Below are positions 52,778 through 61,814 of a stretch of DNA of 64,000 nucleotides, in pieces (positions within the stretch are counted from its first letter, which is position 1; every line of letters begins with the position of its first letter). The notes under the pieces are model-generated. The model did no database searches. It had not been told where the DNA came from and saw nothing but the letters and a program-made list of their open reading frames with translations. Source of the DNA: Mangrovivirga halotolerans (GTDB lineage: Bacteria > Bacteroidota > Bacteroidia > Cytophagales > Cyclobacteriaceae); contig NZ_JAPFQN010000005.1 in NCBI RefSeq assembly GCF_026241165.1, positions 310,001 to 374,000 of the forward strand. Direction: 5' to 3'. The position numbers were made by a program, and so were the translations under genes.

Positions 52778-55342
52778 ATGGCAGAAGGTGCTAATGAGCA
52801 AATCATACCTGTAACCATTGAAGAGGAAATGCGTGGTGCCTACATCGATTATTCGATGTCGGTAATCATCAGCCGTGCACTACCCGATGTAAGAGACGGC
52901 CTCAAGCCGGTACACAGAAGGGTACTCTTTGGAATGCAGGAATTAGGAGTTACATATAATAAATCTTATAAAAAGTCAGCCAGAATTGTCGGTGAGGTAC
53001 TTGGTAAATATCACCCTCACGGAGATTCTTCTGTTTATGACACCATGGTCCGAATGGCTCAACCATGGTCACTAAGATATCCACTAGTCGATGGACAAGG
53101 AAACTTTGGATCAATTGACGGCGATTCACCGGCAGCAATGCGTTATACGGAGGCACGTCTTAAAAGAATTTCGGAAGAACTACTCAATGACCTGAACAAG
53201 GACACAGTAGACTTTGCGCCGAACTTCGATGATTCATTAAAAGAACCGATCGTTCTTCCGGCAAAATTACCTAATCTTCTTTTAAATGGTGCTTCTGGTA
53301 TTGCGGTGGGAATGGCCACAAACATGGCTCCACACAACATATCAGAAGTAATAGATGGGGTTTGTGCTTATATCGATAACAACGATATTGAAATAAGCGA
53401 ACTGATGCAGCATATTACTGCTCCGGATTTCCCAACAGGTGGACTTATTTACGGTTATCAGGGGGTAATGAATGCCTATGAAACCGGTAGAGGAAGAGTG
53501 ATAATGAGAGCCAAGGCTACATTTGAAACTTCTAAAACCGGCAGGGAACAGGTAATTGTTACTGAGATCCCTTACATGGTCAACAAGGCTTCAATGATTG
53601 AAAAGACCGCTCAACTGGTCAATGATAAGAAAATCGAAGGTATTGCTGACATCAGGGACGAATCAGACAGAAATGGCCTGAGAATCGTTTATGATCTCAA
53701 GAAAGATGCTATTCCAAACATAGTATTAAATAATCTTTATAAATATACTCAGCTTCAAAGCAGCTTTGGTATTAACAATGTTGCTCTGGTTAAAGGACGT
53801 CCTCATACCCTTAATCTTAAAGAGCTTATAAAATATTATGTCGAACACAGACATGAAGTTGTTATAAGAAGGGCAGAGTACGAACTCAAAGAGGCTGAGA
53901 GAAGAGCTCATATCCTTGAAGGATATCTGATCGCTCTTGATAACATCGATGAAATCATTGAGATTATCAGAGGCTCAAGAGATCCTGAAATTGCTAAAGG
54001 AAAACTGATCGAAAGATTTGAACTTTCGGATATCCAGGCAAAAGCGATTCTTGAGATGAGACTTCAGCGTCTGACAGGTCTTGAAAGAGAGAAATTAGAA
54101 GCTGAGTACAAAGAAGTAATGGAAACAATTAAAGAATTGCAGACCTTACTTGCCAGTGAAGAAAAAAGAATGGAGCTCATCAAGGAAGAAGCTTTAGGTC
54201 TTAAGGAACGTTATGGTGATGAAAGAAGAACTGAAATCATCCATGCTGCAGGAGATCTTACTGTAGAAGACATGATTCCTGATGAAGAAATGGTCATCAC
54301 TATTTCTCATCAAGGATATATAAAACGAACTCCTTTGACAGAGTATCGAACTCAAAGCAGGGGAGGAGTTGGCTCCAGAGGTGCAATTTCTAAAGATGAA
54401 GATTTTACAGAGCATTTGTTTATAGCAAGTACTCACAATTATTTATTGATCTTCACTAAAGAAGGAAAAGTTTTCTGGGTTAAAGTTTACGAAATCCCTG
54501 AAGGAAGTAAGAATTCCAGAGGCCGGGCGATCCAAAACCTGATACAGATTTCTCCTGAAGATTCAGTTAGAGCGGTAATTAATGCTAAAACATTAACAGA
54601 CGAAGATTATATAAATAATCAATTCCTGATCTTCTGTACAGAAAGAGGAATGATTAAAAAGACGGCATTGGAGGCTTATTCCAGACCGAGACAAAACGGT
54701 ATCAATGCGATCACTGTTAATGAAGGCGATAGATTACTGGAAGTAAAAATGACCAGTGGTGATGATCATATAATCATTGCATCACAAAGTGGAAGAGCAA
54801 TTCATTTCCATGAAAGTAATGTTCGTAGCATGGGTAGAACAGCTGCCGGTGTGAAGGCTATTACTCTTGATTCTAAAACTAATGATCACGTAGTTGGCAT
54901 GGTTTGTGTAAATAGACCTGATAGCAACTTACTTGTAGTTTCAGAAAAGGGTTACGGTAAGCGTTCTTCGATCGATGAATATCGTATCACCAAACGAGGT
55001 GGTAAAGGTGTGAAAACCTTAAATGTAACAGAAAAGACCGGTTCACTGGTAGCTATAAAAGAAGTAATCGATACTGATGACTTAATGATCATTAATAAGT
55101 CTGGTATTACAATCAGACTTGCTGTTGAAGATCTTCGCGTTATGGGTCGTGCTACACAAGGAGTGAAGCTTATCAGACTAAATGAAAATGATGAAATCTC
55201 TTCTGTAGAAAAAATCGAGCATATCGAAGGAGAAGAAGATGAAGTCGAAGACGCTGAGGTAGTAAATGAGTCTGAAGAAACAGGCAAAGAAAACAATGAA
55301 GAAGAGGATTCTTCTGAAGAAAATGATAACTCAGAAGATTGA
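52778..55342 (+). CDS. gyrA: DNA gyrase subunit A
   Basis: The 854-residue catalytic subunit of DNA gyrase, which cuts and rejoins DNA to introduce negative supercoils. The active-site tyrosine is Tyr123 in [10 protein letters not shown]. The quinolone region [12 protein letters not shown] has the susceptible-type Ser84 and Asp88 (equivalent to E. coli Ser83 and Asp87). A GyrA box-like segment, [10 protein letters not shown], near residue 530, supports gyrase over topoisomerase IV. The C-terminus is a long acidic tail (about 810-854, Glu/Asp-rich) beyond the beta-pinwheel domain. Just 45 bases downstream comes a TPR gene on the same strand, possibly in the same transcript. Confidence 0.97.
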   Translation: MAEGANEQIIPVTIEEEMRGAYIDYSMSVIISRALPDVRDGLKPVHRRVLFGMQELGVTYNKSYKKSARIVGEVLGKYHPHGDSSVYDTMVRMAQPWSLRYPLVDGQGNFGSIDGDSPAAMRYTEARLKRISEELLNDLNKDTVDFAPNFDDSLKEPIVLPAKLPNLLLNGASGIAVGMATNMAPHNISEVIDGVCAYIDNNDIEISELMQHITAPDFPTGGLIYGYQGVMNAYETGRGRVIMRAKATFETSKTGREQVIVTEIPYMVNKASMIEKTAQLVNDKKIEGIADIRDESDRNGLRIVYDLKKDAIPNIVLNNLYKYTQLQSSFGINNVALVKGRPHTLNLKELIKYYVEHRHEVVIRRAEYELKEAERRAHILEGYLIALDNIDEIIEIIRGSRDPEIAKGKLIERFELSDIQAKAILEMRLQRLTGLEREKLEAEYKEVMETIKELQTLLASEEKRMELIKEEALGLKERYGDERRTEIIHAAGDLTVEDMIPDEEMVITISHQGYIKRTPLTEYRTQSRGGVGSRGAISKDEDFTEHLFIASTHNYLLIFTKEGKVFWVKVYEIPEGSKNSRGRAIQNLIQISPEDSVRAVINAKTLTDEDYINNQFLIFCTERGMIKKTALEAYSRPRQNGINAITVNEGDRLLEVKMTSGDDHIIIASQSGRAIHFHESNVRSMGRTAAGVKAITLDSKTNDHVVGMVCVNRPDSNLLVVSEKGYGKRSSIDEYRITKRGGKGVKTLNVTEKTGSLVAIKEVIDTDDLMIINKSGITIRLAVEDLRVMGRATQGVKLIRLNENDEISSVEKIEHIEGEEDEVEDAEVVNESEETGKENNEEEDSSEENDNSED

Positions 55343-55387
55343 TAAATAACTTTAAACTTTAAAAGAAAAAGAATAAAAATAAACGTG

Positions 55388-56518
55388 ATGAAAAAAGTAA
55401 TATTCTCAATTTCTTTAATTCTAATATCTGTATTAGGATTTGCACAAGGAAAAAACATCAGAAAAGCTGAGTCTGCTTTAGAGGATGGAAATCTGGAAGA
55501 AGCAAAGACGTTGATTAATGAAGCTGTAAAACATGAAAAAACCATGGATGATGGTAAAGCCTGGTTTACCAGAGGAGAGGTTTACATGGCAATAGCTGAT
55601 TCAGAAGGCGGTATGACGAGCCCTGCTTTCGAAGAAGCTCTTGAATCATATAATAAAGTTTTTGAATTAGAAAAAGATAATAGCCCAACGTATTTTGTTG
55701 CGCAACAAAAGATTCAAGGACTTTATGGCAACTACATTAATAAAGGAATTAAAAATTTCGAATCAAATAATTATGATTCTGCCTATATAAATTTTTCAAC
55801 GGCTGAAATCATTAATCCTGGTGATACATTAGCTCTTCTTTATTCAGGTTATGCGGCTCAAAACAGCCAGAAATTTGACGAGGCTCTAGAAGCATATAAA
55901 TCTTTAATCGAGACAGGACATGCTCAACCTGATGTTTTTATTTATGCTGCTAATATAAATATGACCAATAAAGAAGATAACGAAGCTGCAATGGCTGTTA
56001 TTAATAAAGGGCTTGAGCAATACCCGGAAAATCTTGACCTTCTGAAAACTCAGATTGATGTTTACAAGAAAATGGGTAAAACCGAAGAAGCTAAAGCAAG
56101 TTTGATTAAGGCAATCGAAAAAGAGCCAGACAATTACATACTGCATTATGTATTAGGTGATATCTATGACAAGGAAGGTGAAAAAGAGAAAGCAGTTGCT
56201 TCTTATGAAAAAGCTGTGGAAGTAAATCCTGAGTTTACTGAAGGATATTATAATGCAGGGGTTTTATACTATAATGATGCTGTTGCTTTACTCAATGAGG
56301 CAAATAAAATGGATATCAAAACTTATCAAAAAGAAGGTGCTAAAGTAGAAGCCCAGGCTAAAGAGGAATTCCAAAAGGCTGCTCCTTATTTTGAAAAAGT
56401 AATCGAATTAAATCCAGAAGAACTTACTACTCTCGAAACATTGAAGACTATCTATGTGAGAATAGGTGAGAATGAAAAAGCTGAAGAAATTCAAAACAAA
56501 ATTGATAGCATGCAATAA
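55388..56518 (+). CDS. Exported TPR-repeat protein
   Basis: A 376-residue protein with a signal peptide (about 1-19, ending GFAQ), followed by an array of tetratricopeptide repeats (IKNFESNNYDSAYINFSTAE, ALLYSGYAAQNSQKFDEALE, YVLGDIYDKEGEKEKAVAS and others). The TPR arrangement suggests a scaffolding role in the periplasm. I use the ATG at 55388; a GTG one codon earlier is also possible. It follows gyrA by 45 bases with no terminator between, but ends at a strong one. Confidence 0.88.
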   Translation: MKKVIFSISLILISVLGFAQGKNIRKAESALEDGNLEEAKTLINEAVKHEKTMDDGKAWFTRGEVYMAIADSEGGMTSPAFEEALESYNKVFELEKDNSPTYFVAQQKIQGLYGNYINKGIKNFESNNYDSAYINFSTAEIINPGDTLALLYSGYAAQNSQKFDEALEAYKSLIETGHAQPDVFIYAANINMTNKEDNEAAMAVINKGLEQYPENLDLLKTQIDVYKKMGKTEEAKASLIKAIEKEPDNYILHYVLGDIYDKEGEKEKAVASYEKAVEVNPEFTEGYYNAGVLYYNDAVALLNEANKMDIKTYQKEGAKVEAQAKEEFQKAAPYFEKVIELNPEELTTLETLKTIYVRIGENEKAEEIQNKIDSMQ

Positions 56519-56531
56519 TTTGCTTGAATTA

Positions 56532-56569
56532 TAAAAAAAAGGGTGACGATCAATCGTCACCCTTTTTTT
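56532..56569 (+). terminator. Terminator after the TPR gene
   Basis: AAAGGGTGACGAT and ATCGTCACCCTTT are perfect 13-base arms separated by CA, so several inner pairs form the loop. A long T run follows. Confidence 0.92.
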
Positions 56570-56618
56570 ATTGCATTGTCTAAATTATATTAGTGTTCTT
56601 TTTAACTGACAGAAAATA

Positions 56619-57776
56619 ATGGCAGATCTATCCAGAATAAGAAATTTATATTACCAGCAATTTGAATCAAAAGCTACTTTTTTATATTCTCCTGGAAGAA
56701 TCAATTTATTAGGAGACCATACTGATTATAATGCAGGACTGGTAATGCCTGCTGCTATAGATTTTGGAATCACTTTTGGCATTGGAAAGAATAATACTGA
56801 TGAGGTAAATATCCTCGCAGCTGATCGAAATGAACGTATTACATTCAATATAAATAAAATAGAAAAAAGCCAGGACAAAGAGTGGGCTAATTTTCTATTA
56901 GGAGTGATAGATCAATTTAAAAGAAACGGAGAAAAGATTGGTGGTTTTGACCTTGTTTTTGGTGGTGACCTGCCGGCATGTGCCGGGCTGTCTTCCAGTA
57001 CTGCACTAGAATGTGGTTTGTCATTTGGCCTGGATAGAATTTTTGAACTTGGATTAAGTAAGAGAGACCACCTGTCTATTACCCATAAAGCAGATAAAGA
57101 CTTTATGGGATTGAATAGAACTTATATGGACCAGTTTGCTAATCTATTTAGCGTTGCAAACCATATTATTTATCTGGACTGCAAAAACTTATATCACGAG
57201 CATTTGGAATTGGAAATGTCTTCTTTCAGATTTGTGCTTTTCGATACACAGATCAAGCTGGATCTTAATAGTTCTGAATACAATGCGCGAAGGCAAGCTT
57301 GTGAGGATGCGGTGGAGACAGTCCAAAAGTATATTCCACAGGTTAAAACACTTAGAGACCTGACTCCAGAGGCATTGGATAAGATAAAAAACAAAATGTA
57401 TCCTCCGCTGTATGAAAAAACATCTTTTATAGTAGAAGAGATAAAAAGGGTAGAAGATGCCGCCAGAGATGTCAGAAGAAAAGATTGGGATTCTTTCGGT
57501 AGAAAAATGTATGAATCGCACGAAGGATTAAGAGATAAATACAAAGTAAGCTGTCCTGAGCTGGATTTTCTGGTTGAAAAAAGTAAAAATTATGAAAATA
57601 TAAAAGGTGCCAGGCTGATGGGCACTGGTTTTGGTGGTTGTGTAATTGCACTTGTCAAAATGAGCAATGTGGAAGAAATGATCAACGATGTAAAAAAGGC
57701 ATATAAGAAAAAGTTTGGCAAAAAGCTTATTGCTTATAAAGCGCGAATATCAAATAGCACTTCTTTGATAGCTTAA
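56619..57776 (+). CDS. galK: Galactokinase
   Basis: A 385-residue GHMP kinase that makes galactose-1-phosphate. The galactokinase signature GRINLLGDHTDYNAG is at residues 26-40, the ATP-binding GLSSST at 123-128, the catalytic aspartate in YMDQF (Asp171) and the C-terminal GTGFGGC is present. The usual CGxMDQ region reads NRTYMDQ here, a modest change beside the catalytic Asp. No galT, galE or galM gene lies nearby, so the pathway genes are dispersed; the gene is flanked by DoxX and TPR genes. Confidence 0.95.
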   Translation: MADLSRIRNLYYQQFESKATFLYSPGRINLLGDHTDYNAGLVMPAAIDFGITFGIGKNNTDEVNILAADRNERITFNINKIEKSQDKEWANFLLGVIDQFKRNGEKIGGFDLVFGGDLPACAGLSSSTALECGLSFGLDRIFELGLSKRDHLSITHKADKDFMGLNRTYMDQFANLFSVANHIIYLDCKNLYHEHLELEMSSFRFVLFDTQIKLDLNSSEYNARRQACEDAVETVQKYIPQVKTLRDLTPEALDKIKNKMYPPLYEKTSFIVEEIKRVEDAARDVRRKDWDSFGRKMYESHEGLRDKYKVSCPELDFLVEKSKNYENIKGARLMGTGFGGCVIALVKMSNVEEMINDVKKAYKKKFGKKLIAYKARISNSTSLIA

Positions 57777-57800
57777 CCTTTGAAAATCAATAACGTATAT

Positions 57801-57823
57801 ATTGGTAGAAAATTAAAACCAAT
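57801..57823. promoter_or_regulatory. Inverted repeat before the DoxX gene
   Basis: ATTGGT and ACCAAT are perfect six-base arms separated by 11 bases, ending five bases before the start codon at 57829. It could be an operator or a hairpin over the translation start. Weak evidence. Confidence 0.2.
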
Positions 57824-57828
57824 CTGCC

Positions 57829-58311
57829 ATGACTACACTACAAAATCTCGAGCGATGGGCAGATGACCACCGTCCATCCTGGCTTTCTTTTATTCGTGCA
57901 TTACTAGGTATTTTCATTACCTACAAAGGCTTTCATTTTATGGCTAATATAGATCAGCTACAGCATCTTACTAACAGCCTGGATCTAAGCTTTGCAGGAG
58001 TGACTATAGCGCACTACATAGTCTTTGCACACCTTTTAGGAGGTCCTTTACTTGCCTTTGGTCTTTATACAAGATTTATGGCATTAATCCAGATACCAAT
58101 TCTTCTTGGAGCTGTATTTCTGGTTAATAGTTCGCTTAAAAACGATCTATTAGTAAGCAATAGTGCGTTTGAAGTTAGTCTTATAACTTTAGTTCTTCTT
58201 CTTATTTTTCTATTTATCGGTTCTGGAAAATATTCCATTGACTACCTTAGACACAAAAGAAAAGATAAGTTAAGAGAAGTAAGAAAAAAGCATGCTCAAT
58301 CCCATGTCTAA
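57829..58311 (+). CDS. DoxX-family membrane protein
   Basis: A 160-residue inner membrane protein with four hydrophobic helices (about residues 20-38, 58-80, 82-102 and 115-135) and a basic tail (RHKRKDKLREVRKKH). The FIRALLGIFITYKGFHFM start and GPLLAFGLYTRF central region fit DoxX/SURF4-like proteins, some of which are thought to take part in thiol or redox stress responses. The role here is unknown. A terminator follows 66 bases later, in front of dps. Confidence 0.85.
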   Translation: MTTLQNLERWADDHRPSWLSFIRALLGIFITYKGFHFMANIDQLQHLTNSLDLSFAGVTIAHYIVFAHLLGGPLLAFGLYTRFMALIQIPILLGAVFLVNSSLKNDLLVSNSAFEVSLITLVLLLIFLFIGSGKYSIDYLRHKRKDKLREVRKKHAQSHV

Positions 58312-58377
58312 TAAGCGTCATATGTTCTACACATTTTCGTAGAACATATTCCACATTAATAGAAAAAAGATTTAAAA

Positions 58378-58407
58378 AAAAGCCTTAGAATAAGCTCTAA
58401 GGCTTTT
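58378..58407 (+). terminator. Terminator after the DoxX gene
   Basis: AAAAGCCTTAGA and TCTAAGGCTTTT are perfect 12-base arms with a six-base loop, followed by a modest T-rich tail. The hairpin precedes the Dps start codon by only 27 bases. Confidence 0.8.
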
Positions 58408-58433
58408 GTCATATTTTTTGCTACTATATTGGC

Positions 58434-58925
58434 ATGGAAACTACAAGAACTAAAGAATATAAAAAACTAGGATTTAAAGAAGCTGATGTTAAACCATTAG
58501 TAAAAGCATTAAACATACTTTCAGCAAATTATCATGTACATTATCAAAAGTTGAGAAATTATCATTGGAATGTTAAAGGAGGAGATTTCTTTGATATTCA
58601 TGAAAAGTTTGAAGCTCAATATGATAAGGCAAAAGAAAACATCGACGAAATTGCTGAGAGGGTAAGAGTCTATGGTGAAACTCCTGTTTCTACCATGAAA
58701 GAATTTCTTGAAATGAGTGAAATAAAAGAGACAGGGACTGATCTTAAAGCCCATGATATGGTAATGGAGATCAAAAAAGATATGGAAATCCTTGATGGCT
58801 TCATGTATAACGCAATTGATGCGGCCATAGAAGCAGGGGACTCAGCATTAGAAGATATGTTAAAATCATTCGTTGCTGATCTTGAGAAAGATCACTGGAT
58901 GTGGAGTGCTTTCTTAAGCAACTAA
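58434..58925 (+). CDS. dps: Dps-family DNA-protecting ferritin-like protein
   Basis: A 163-residue Dps protein. The ferroxidase-centre motif is seen in NYHWNVKGGDFFDIHEKF followed by the acidic ENIDEIAERV segment, and the C-terminal half supplies the second acidic cluster. Dps dodecamers oxidise and store iron with peroxide and shield DNA during stress. A lipoprotein gene follows after 39 bases on the same strand, its role perhaps also stress-related. Confidence 0.95.
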   Translation: METTRTKEYKKLGFKEADVKPLVKALNILSANYHVHYQKLRNYHWNVKGGDFFDIHEKFEAQYDKAKENIDEIAERVRVYGETPVSTMKEFLEMSEIKETGTDLKAHDMVMEIKKDMEILDGFMYNAIDAAIEAGDSALEDMLKSFVADLEKDHWMWSAFLSN

Positions 58926-58964
58926 GAAACAAAAACAACAATTATAATCTAACTGAATAGCACT

Positions 58965-59414
58965 ATGTTACTATTAAGAACAATGTCAATGCTATGTATC
59001 TCAGGTATGCTACTTATGGGATGCAATGGAAACACAGACACTAGTGAAAATGTCGAACAAGAAACAGAAGAAGCTGTAAGCGCAGCGGAGGCTGAATTTG
59101 ATGAAGAAAGAAATGAATTGAGAAACAATCTCCAGGAAATGGGTAATAAAATTGATCGGAGAATAGAACACATGGAAGCTGAAATTGAAAATGCTTCAGC
59201 TGAAGCAGAGGCTGATATAGAAGAGGAACTAGCTGAGCTTAGAGACGAAAGAGCTCAGATCAACCAATCCCTTGAAGACCTTGAAAATGCCACAGAAGAA
59301 GAATGGCAAGAATTTAAAAAGGGAACTCAAGAAATGTTAAATGACATTGAAAGAGGTTGGGAAAACATGGAAGCTGAAATGGAAGAAGAAGTCCATGAAG
59401 AAGTTCACGACTAA
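58965..59414 (+). CDS. Acidic coiled-coil lipoprotein
   Basis: A 149-residue lipoprotein: the signal ends at Cys20 (LLMGC). The mature chain is nearly all coiled coil with Glu-, Ala- and Asn-rich heptads (ERNELRNNLQEMGNKIDRR, later repeats of similar type) and no cysteine after the lipobox. Such small acidic lipoproteins are common in the phylum, perhaps as periplasmic stress or membrane-tethering factors. It follows dps with a 39-base gap and precedes a terminator. Confidence 0.8.
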   Translation: MLLLRTMSMLCISGMLLMGCNGNTDTSENVEQETEEAVSAAEAEFDEERNELRNNLQEMGNKIDRRIEHMEAEIENASAEAEADIEEELAELRDERAQINQSLEDLENATEEEWQEFKKGTQEMLNDIERGWENMEAEMEEEVHEEVHD

Positions 59415-59437
59415 TAATTAATATAAAAGTCTTAAAA

Positions 59438-59469
59438 AAAGGCTTGCCATTTCTGGCAGGCCTTTTTTT
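59438..59469 (+). terminator. Terminator of the dps-lipoprotein unit
   Basis: AAAGGCTTGCCA and TGGCAGGCCTTT form a 12-pair stem with one G-T pair and a four-base loop, then seven T. A run of seven A on the other side lets it also serve the convergent barrel gene. Confidence 0.88.
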
Positions 59470-59479
59470 ATGAAATATT

Positions 59480-60373
59480 TTATAAATTAAAGATTATTCC
59501 TGCATTGAAACCAAAACCAGAAGCATTAACTTTTTGAGTAGGCAATACTGTCGGTGTATTTGGTTCGTTTTCAATTTGCTCTTCAGGATTAGGAGCAACA
59601 TCTTCAAAAACATATTCTTTAGCACCAGTAGGTAAATTATCTAAACTTAGTATTACCTGGTCAGAATCTAAATCGGTCACTTTGTAACTTGTTACCGAAG
59701 CATCCTTACTCTTTAAGCTTAGTGCTTTAATTTCTGTCTCAACAAATACTTTCATTTTATCACTTACAGGATAACTCACACCAAATACTCCGGAAAATCC
59801 TACAGAAAATTGTGGATTAATCTCACCTTCAAGTTCAGTTAATCTCTGATCATCTATATCTAGATTAGTACCTTCAGCTTTCATTTTACCAGCAACCGGA
59901 ATGATCAATCCAAGTCTTGAATATGGATTTAATCCTTCTTTACCTAATGAAAGAACAAGCGCTGGCACAATATCGACTCCTCGTACATAGGAATGAGTTC
60001 TGGAATCTTCTAAAGGGGTTTGGAAATATCCTGTTTCAGTCTTTTCACCATGGAAATAATTAATACCGAAATCAACTCCGATATTATCATTAAACATGTA
60101 TCCAACTGCTATAAATCCTTTAAATCCAACACCTAATGTTCCATTTAAAGATTCAATATTTGTTTCCATTCCATTGCTTGACAAACCAATAGAAGGTTCA
60201 ATATCTGAGTTCAGTAATCCAAGAGGATCAGTGTTATTATACGGACTGCTTCCACTTTTAAACGTGTAACCACCACCAACACGTACATATACATCCTGGG
60301 CGTTAGCATTGGAGATACCAGTAAGCATTAGTACTGATAATAGAGCACATGTAAATAAGTTTTTCAAATTCAT
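59480..60373 (-). CDS. Outer membrane beta-barrel protein (OmpA/OmpW-type barrel)
   Basis: A 297-residue protein with a signal peptide (about 1-25, ending NANAQ) and a strand-rich body typical of a barrel (VRVGGGYTFKSG, GFKGFIAVGYMFNDNIGVDFGINYF, ending GFGFNAGIIFNL with terminal aromatic and hydrophobic residues). A long insertion (about 225-275, Glu/Pro/Asn-rich) splits the last strands and may be an outside loop. No family can be named. A perfect 20-base palindrome lies upstream; the gene is divergent from the arsenic operon. Confidence 0.78.
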   Translation of the reverse strand: MNLKNLFTCALLSVLMLTGISNANAQDVYVRVGGGYTFKSGSSPYNNTDPLGLLNSDIEPSIGLSSNGMETNIESLNGTLGVGFKGFIAVGYMFNDNIGVDFGINYFHGEKTETGYFQTPLEDSRTHSYVRGVDIVPALVLSLGKEGLNPYSRLGLIIPVAGKMKAEGTNLDIDDQRLTELEGEINPQFSVGFSGVFGVSYPVSDKMKVFVETEIKALSLKSKDASVTSYKVTDLDSDQVILSLDNLPTGAKEYVFEDVAPNPEEQIENEPNTPTVLPTQKVNASGFGFNAGIIFNL

Positions 60374-60405
60374 AATGAGCTAGTTATTGTTTAATAATTA
60401 ATATT

Positions 60406-60425
60406 TTATTCTGCATGCAGAATAA
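60406..60425. promoter_or_regulatory. Perfect 20-base palindrome before the barrel protein gene
   Basis: TTATTCTGCATGCAGAATAA reads the same on both strands without a spacer, 33-52 bases before the barrel gene start and 130 bases before the divergent arsR. Strong operator candidate for a dimeric regulator. Confidence 0.5.
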
Positions 60426-60554
60426 TTCGGGCAACAAATAAGCATAATTAATTCCATTATAACACTGACAACTCAAAATAATCTTAAAGAAAAAGATCGG
60501 TTTGGCAACATTACTCATCATCACATCGTAATATTGTTATATAATTATTTACTT

Positions 60555-60884
60555 ATGGGAATAACTCGAACGGATCTCTTTACTGAAAAACAAAATGAGC
60601 TGGCAAATACACTTAAAGTATTTGCACACCCGGCGCGTATCGCCATTATAGAGCATATGCTAAAGGTAAATGCATGTATTAATAGCGACCTGGTAAAAGA
60701 GCTTGGAATGGCTCAGGCATCGATTAGCCAACATCTTAAAGAGCTAAAATTTGCCGGGATTATTCAGGGAACCGTTGAGGGAAGTTCAATGAATTATTGC
60801 ATCAATCCGGATAAGTGGAAAGAAGTAAGCGAAACTTTATCAGGTTTCTTTAATAAATATTTTGAAAATAACCAGTGTTGCTAA
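60555..60884 (+). CDS. arsR: ArsR-family repressor of the arsenic operon
   Basis: A 109-residue winged-helix regulator. The ArsR start FAHPARIAIIEHM and recognition helix MAQASISQHLKELKFAGII are clear. It carries four cysteines: Cys41, Cys82 and the final pair Cys108-Cys109 (NNQCC), a thiol set that could bind arsenite. It directly precedes arsM (12-base gap) and the rest of the arsenic genes. Typical members leave DNA when arsenite binds. I use the ATG at 60555; a TTG 21 bases earlier would add YNYLL-type residues of no family meaning. A paralogue with only Cys41 is at 11088. Confidence 0.92.
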   Translation: MGITRTDLFTEKQNELANTLKVFAHPARIAIIEHMLKVNACINSDLVKELGMAQASISQHLKELKFAGIIQGTVEGSSMNYCINPDKWKEVSETLSGFFNKYFENNQCC

Positions 60885-60896
60885 ACAATATAAAAG

Positions 60897-61793
60897 ATGA
60901 AAACCCCCGAAGAAATAAAGAACATAGTCAGAAAGAAATACAGTGAGATTGCTGATAAAGACCAATTATTGAATGCAGCTTCCTGCTGCGGTGCAACGGA
61001 TGTCTCACAAGAAGTCTATAATATCATGACGGATGATTATTCTGAAGTCGGAGGATATAATCAGGATGCTGATCTGGGACTTGGATGCGGCCTGCCAACT
61101 AAATTTGCTTTGATCCAAAAGGGAGATACTGTAATCGATCTGGGATCAGGAGCTGGTAATGATTGTTTTGTTGCAAGACATGAAACAGGAGAAAAGGGAA
61201 AGGTTTTAGGGATCGACTTTACAGAAAAGATGATCGCTAAAGCTCGCCAGAATGCTGAAAAACTTAATTTTAATAATGTAGAGTTCAGGCAGGGTGATAT
61301 TGAGGATATGCCAGTATCGGATAACATGGCAGATGTTATTGTAAGCAATTGTGTTCTTAATCTGGTACCTGATAAAGAAAAGGTATTTAAAGAAATATTC
61401 AGAGTATTGAAAGATACAGGACATTTCAGTATTTCTGATATTGTTCTGGAAGGAGATCTTCCTGAAGAATTAAAACAAGATGCAGAAATGTATGCCGGAT
61501 GTGTGTCAGGAGCCATTAAAAAAGAAGAGTATTTGCATTTCATAAAGAAAGCAGGGTTCAAAAACATTAAGATCCAAAAACAAAAACCCATAAATATTCC
61601 AAAAGACATTTTAGAAAAGTATCTTTCCGTCGAAAATATTGAAACCTTTAATAAATCTATGGGTATCTATAGTATAACGGTCTACGGTGAAAAAGGAGGG
61701 AAGAAGCCTAAAAAGAATCTGGCTGATCTGACTGTTAAAGACGTCAGAGAAAAAAATTCTGATTATTGTGAACCGGGTTCAGGATGCTGTTAA
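60897..61793 (+). CDS. arsM: Arsenite S-adenosylmethionine methyltransferase
   Basis: A 298-residue SAM-dependent enzyme. The SAM-binding motif VIDLGSGAGNDCF is near residue 80, the arsenic-binding cysteines are NAASCCGATD and MYAGCVSGA, and the C-terminus ends GSGCC. GLGCGLPT near residue 62 is characteristic of ArsM. It methylates trivalent arsenic to methyl and dimethyl forms in the cytoplasm. It follows arsR by 12 bases and precedes the reductase by 21. Confidence 0.96.
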   Translation: MKTPEEIKNIVRKKYSEIADKDQLLNAASCCGATDVSQEVYNIMTDDYSEVGGYNQDADLGLGCGLPTKFALIQKGDTVIDLGSGAGNDCFVARHETGEKGKVLGIDFTEKMIAKARQNAEKLNFNNVEFRQGDIEDMPVSDNMADVIVSNCVLNLVPDKEKVFKEIFRVLKDTGHFSISDIVLEGDLPEELKQDAEMYAGCVSGAIKKEEYLHFIKKAGFKNIKIQKQKPINIPKDILEKYLSVENIETFNKSMGIYSITVYGEKGGKKPKKNLADLTVKDVREKNSDYCEPGSGCC

Positions 61794-61814
61794 TTATTAA
61801 AAATAACATTCTCT

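Noticed and set aside
52993-53032. Quinolone-resistance substitution in gyrA
   Set aside because: [10 protein letters not shown] carries susceptible-type Ser84 and Asp88; nothing unusual in the region.
54952-55545. Antisense ORF of about 197 codons over the 3' end of gyrA
   Set aside because: Serine-rich translation produced by reading the acidic GyrA tail (Glu/Asp codons) backwards; gyrA is unambiguous.
61061-61609. Antisense ORF of about 182 codons over arsM
   Set aside because: Overlaps a well-supported methyltransferase gene in full, with no recognisable motifs.
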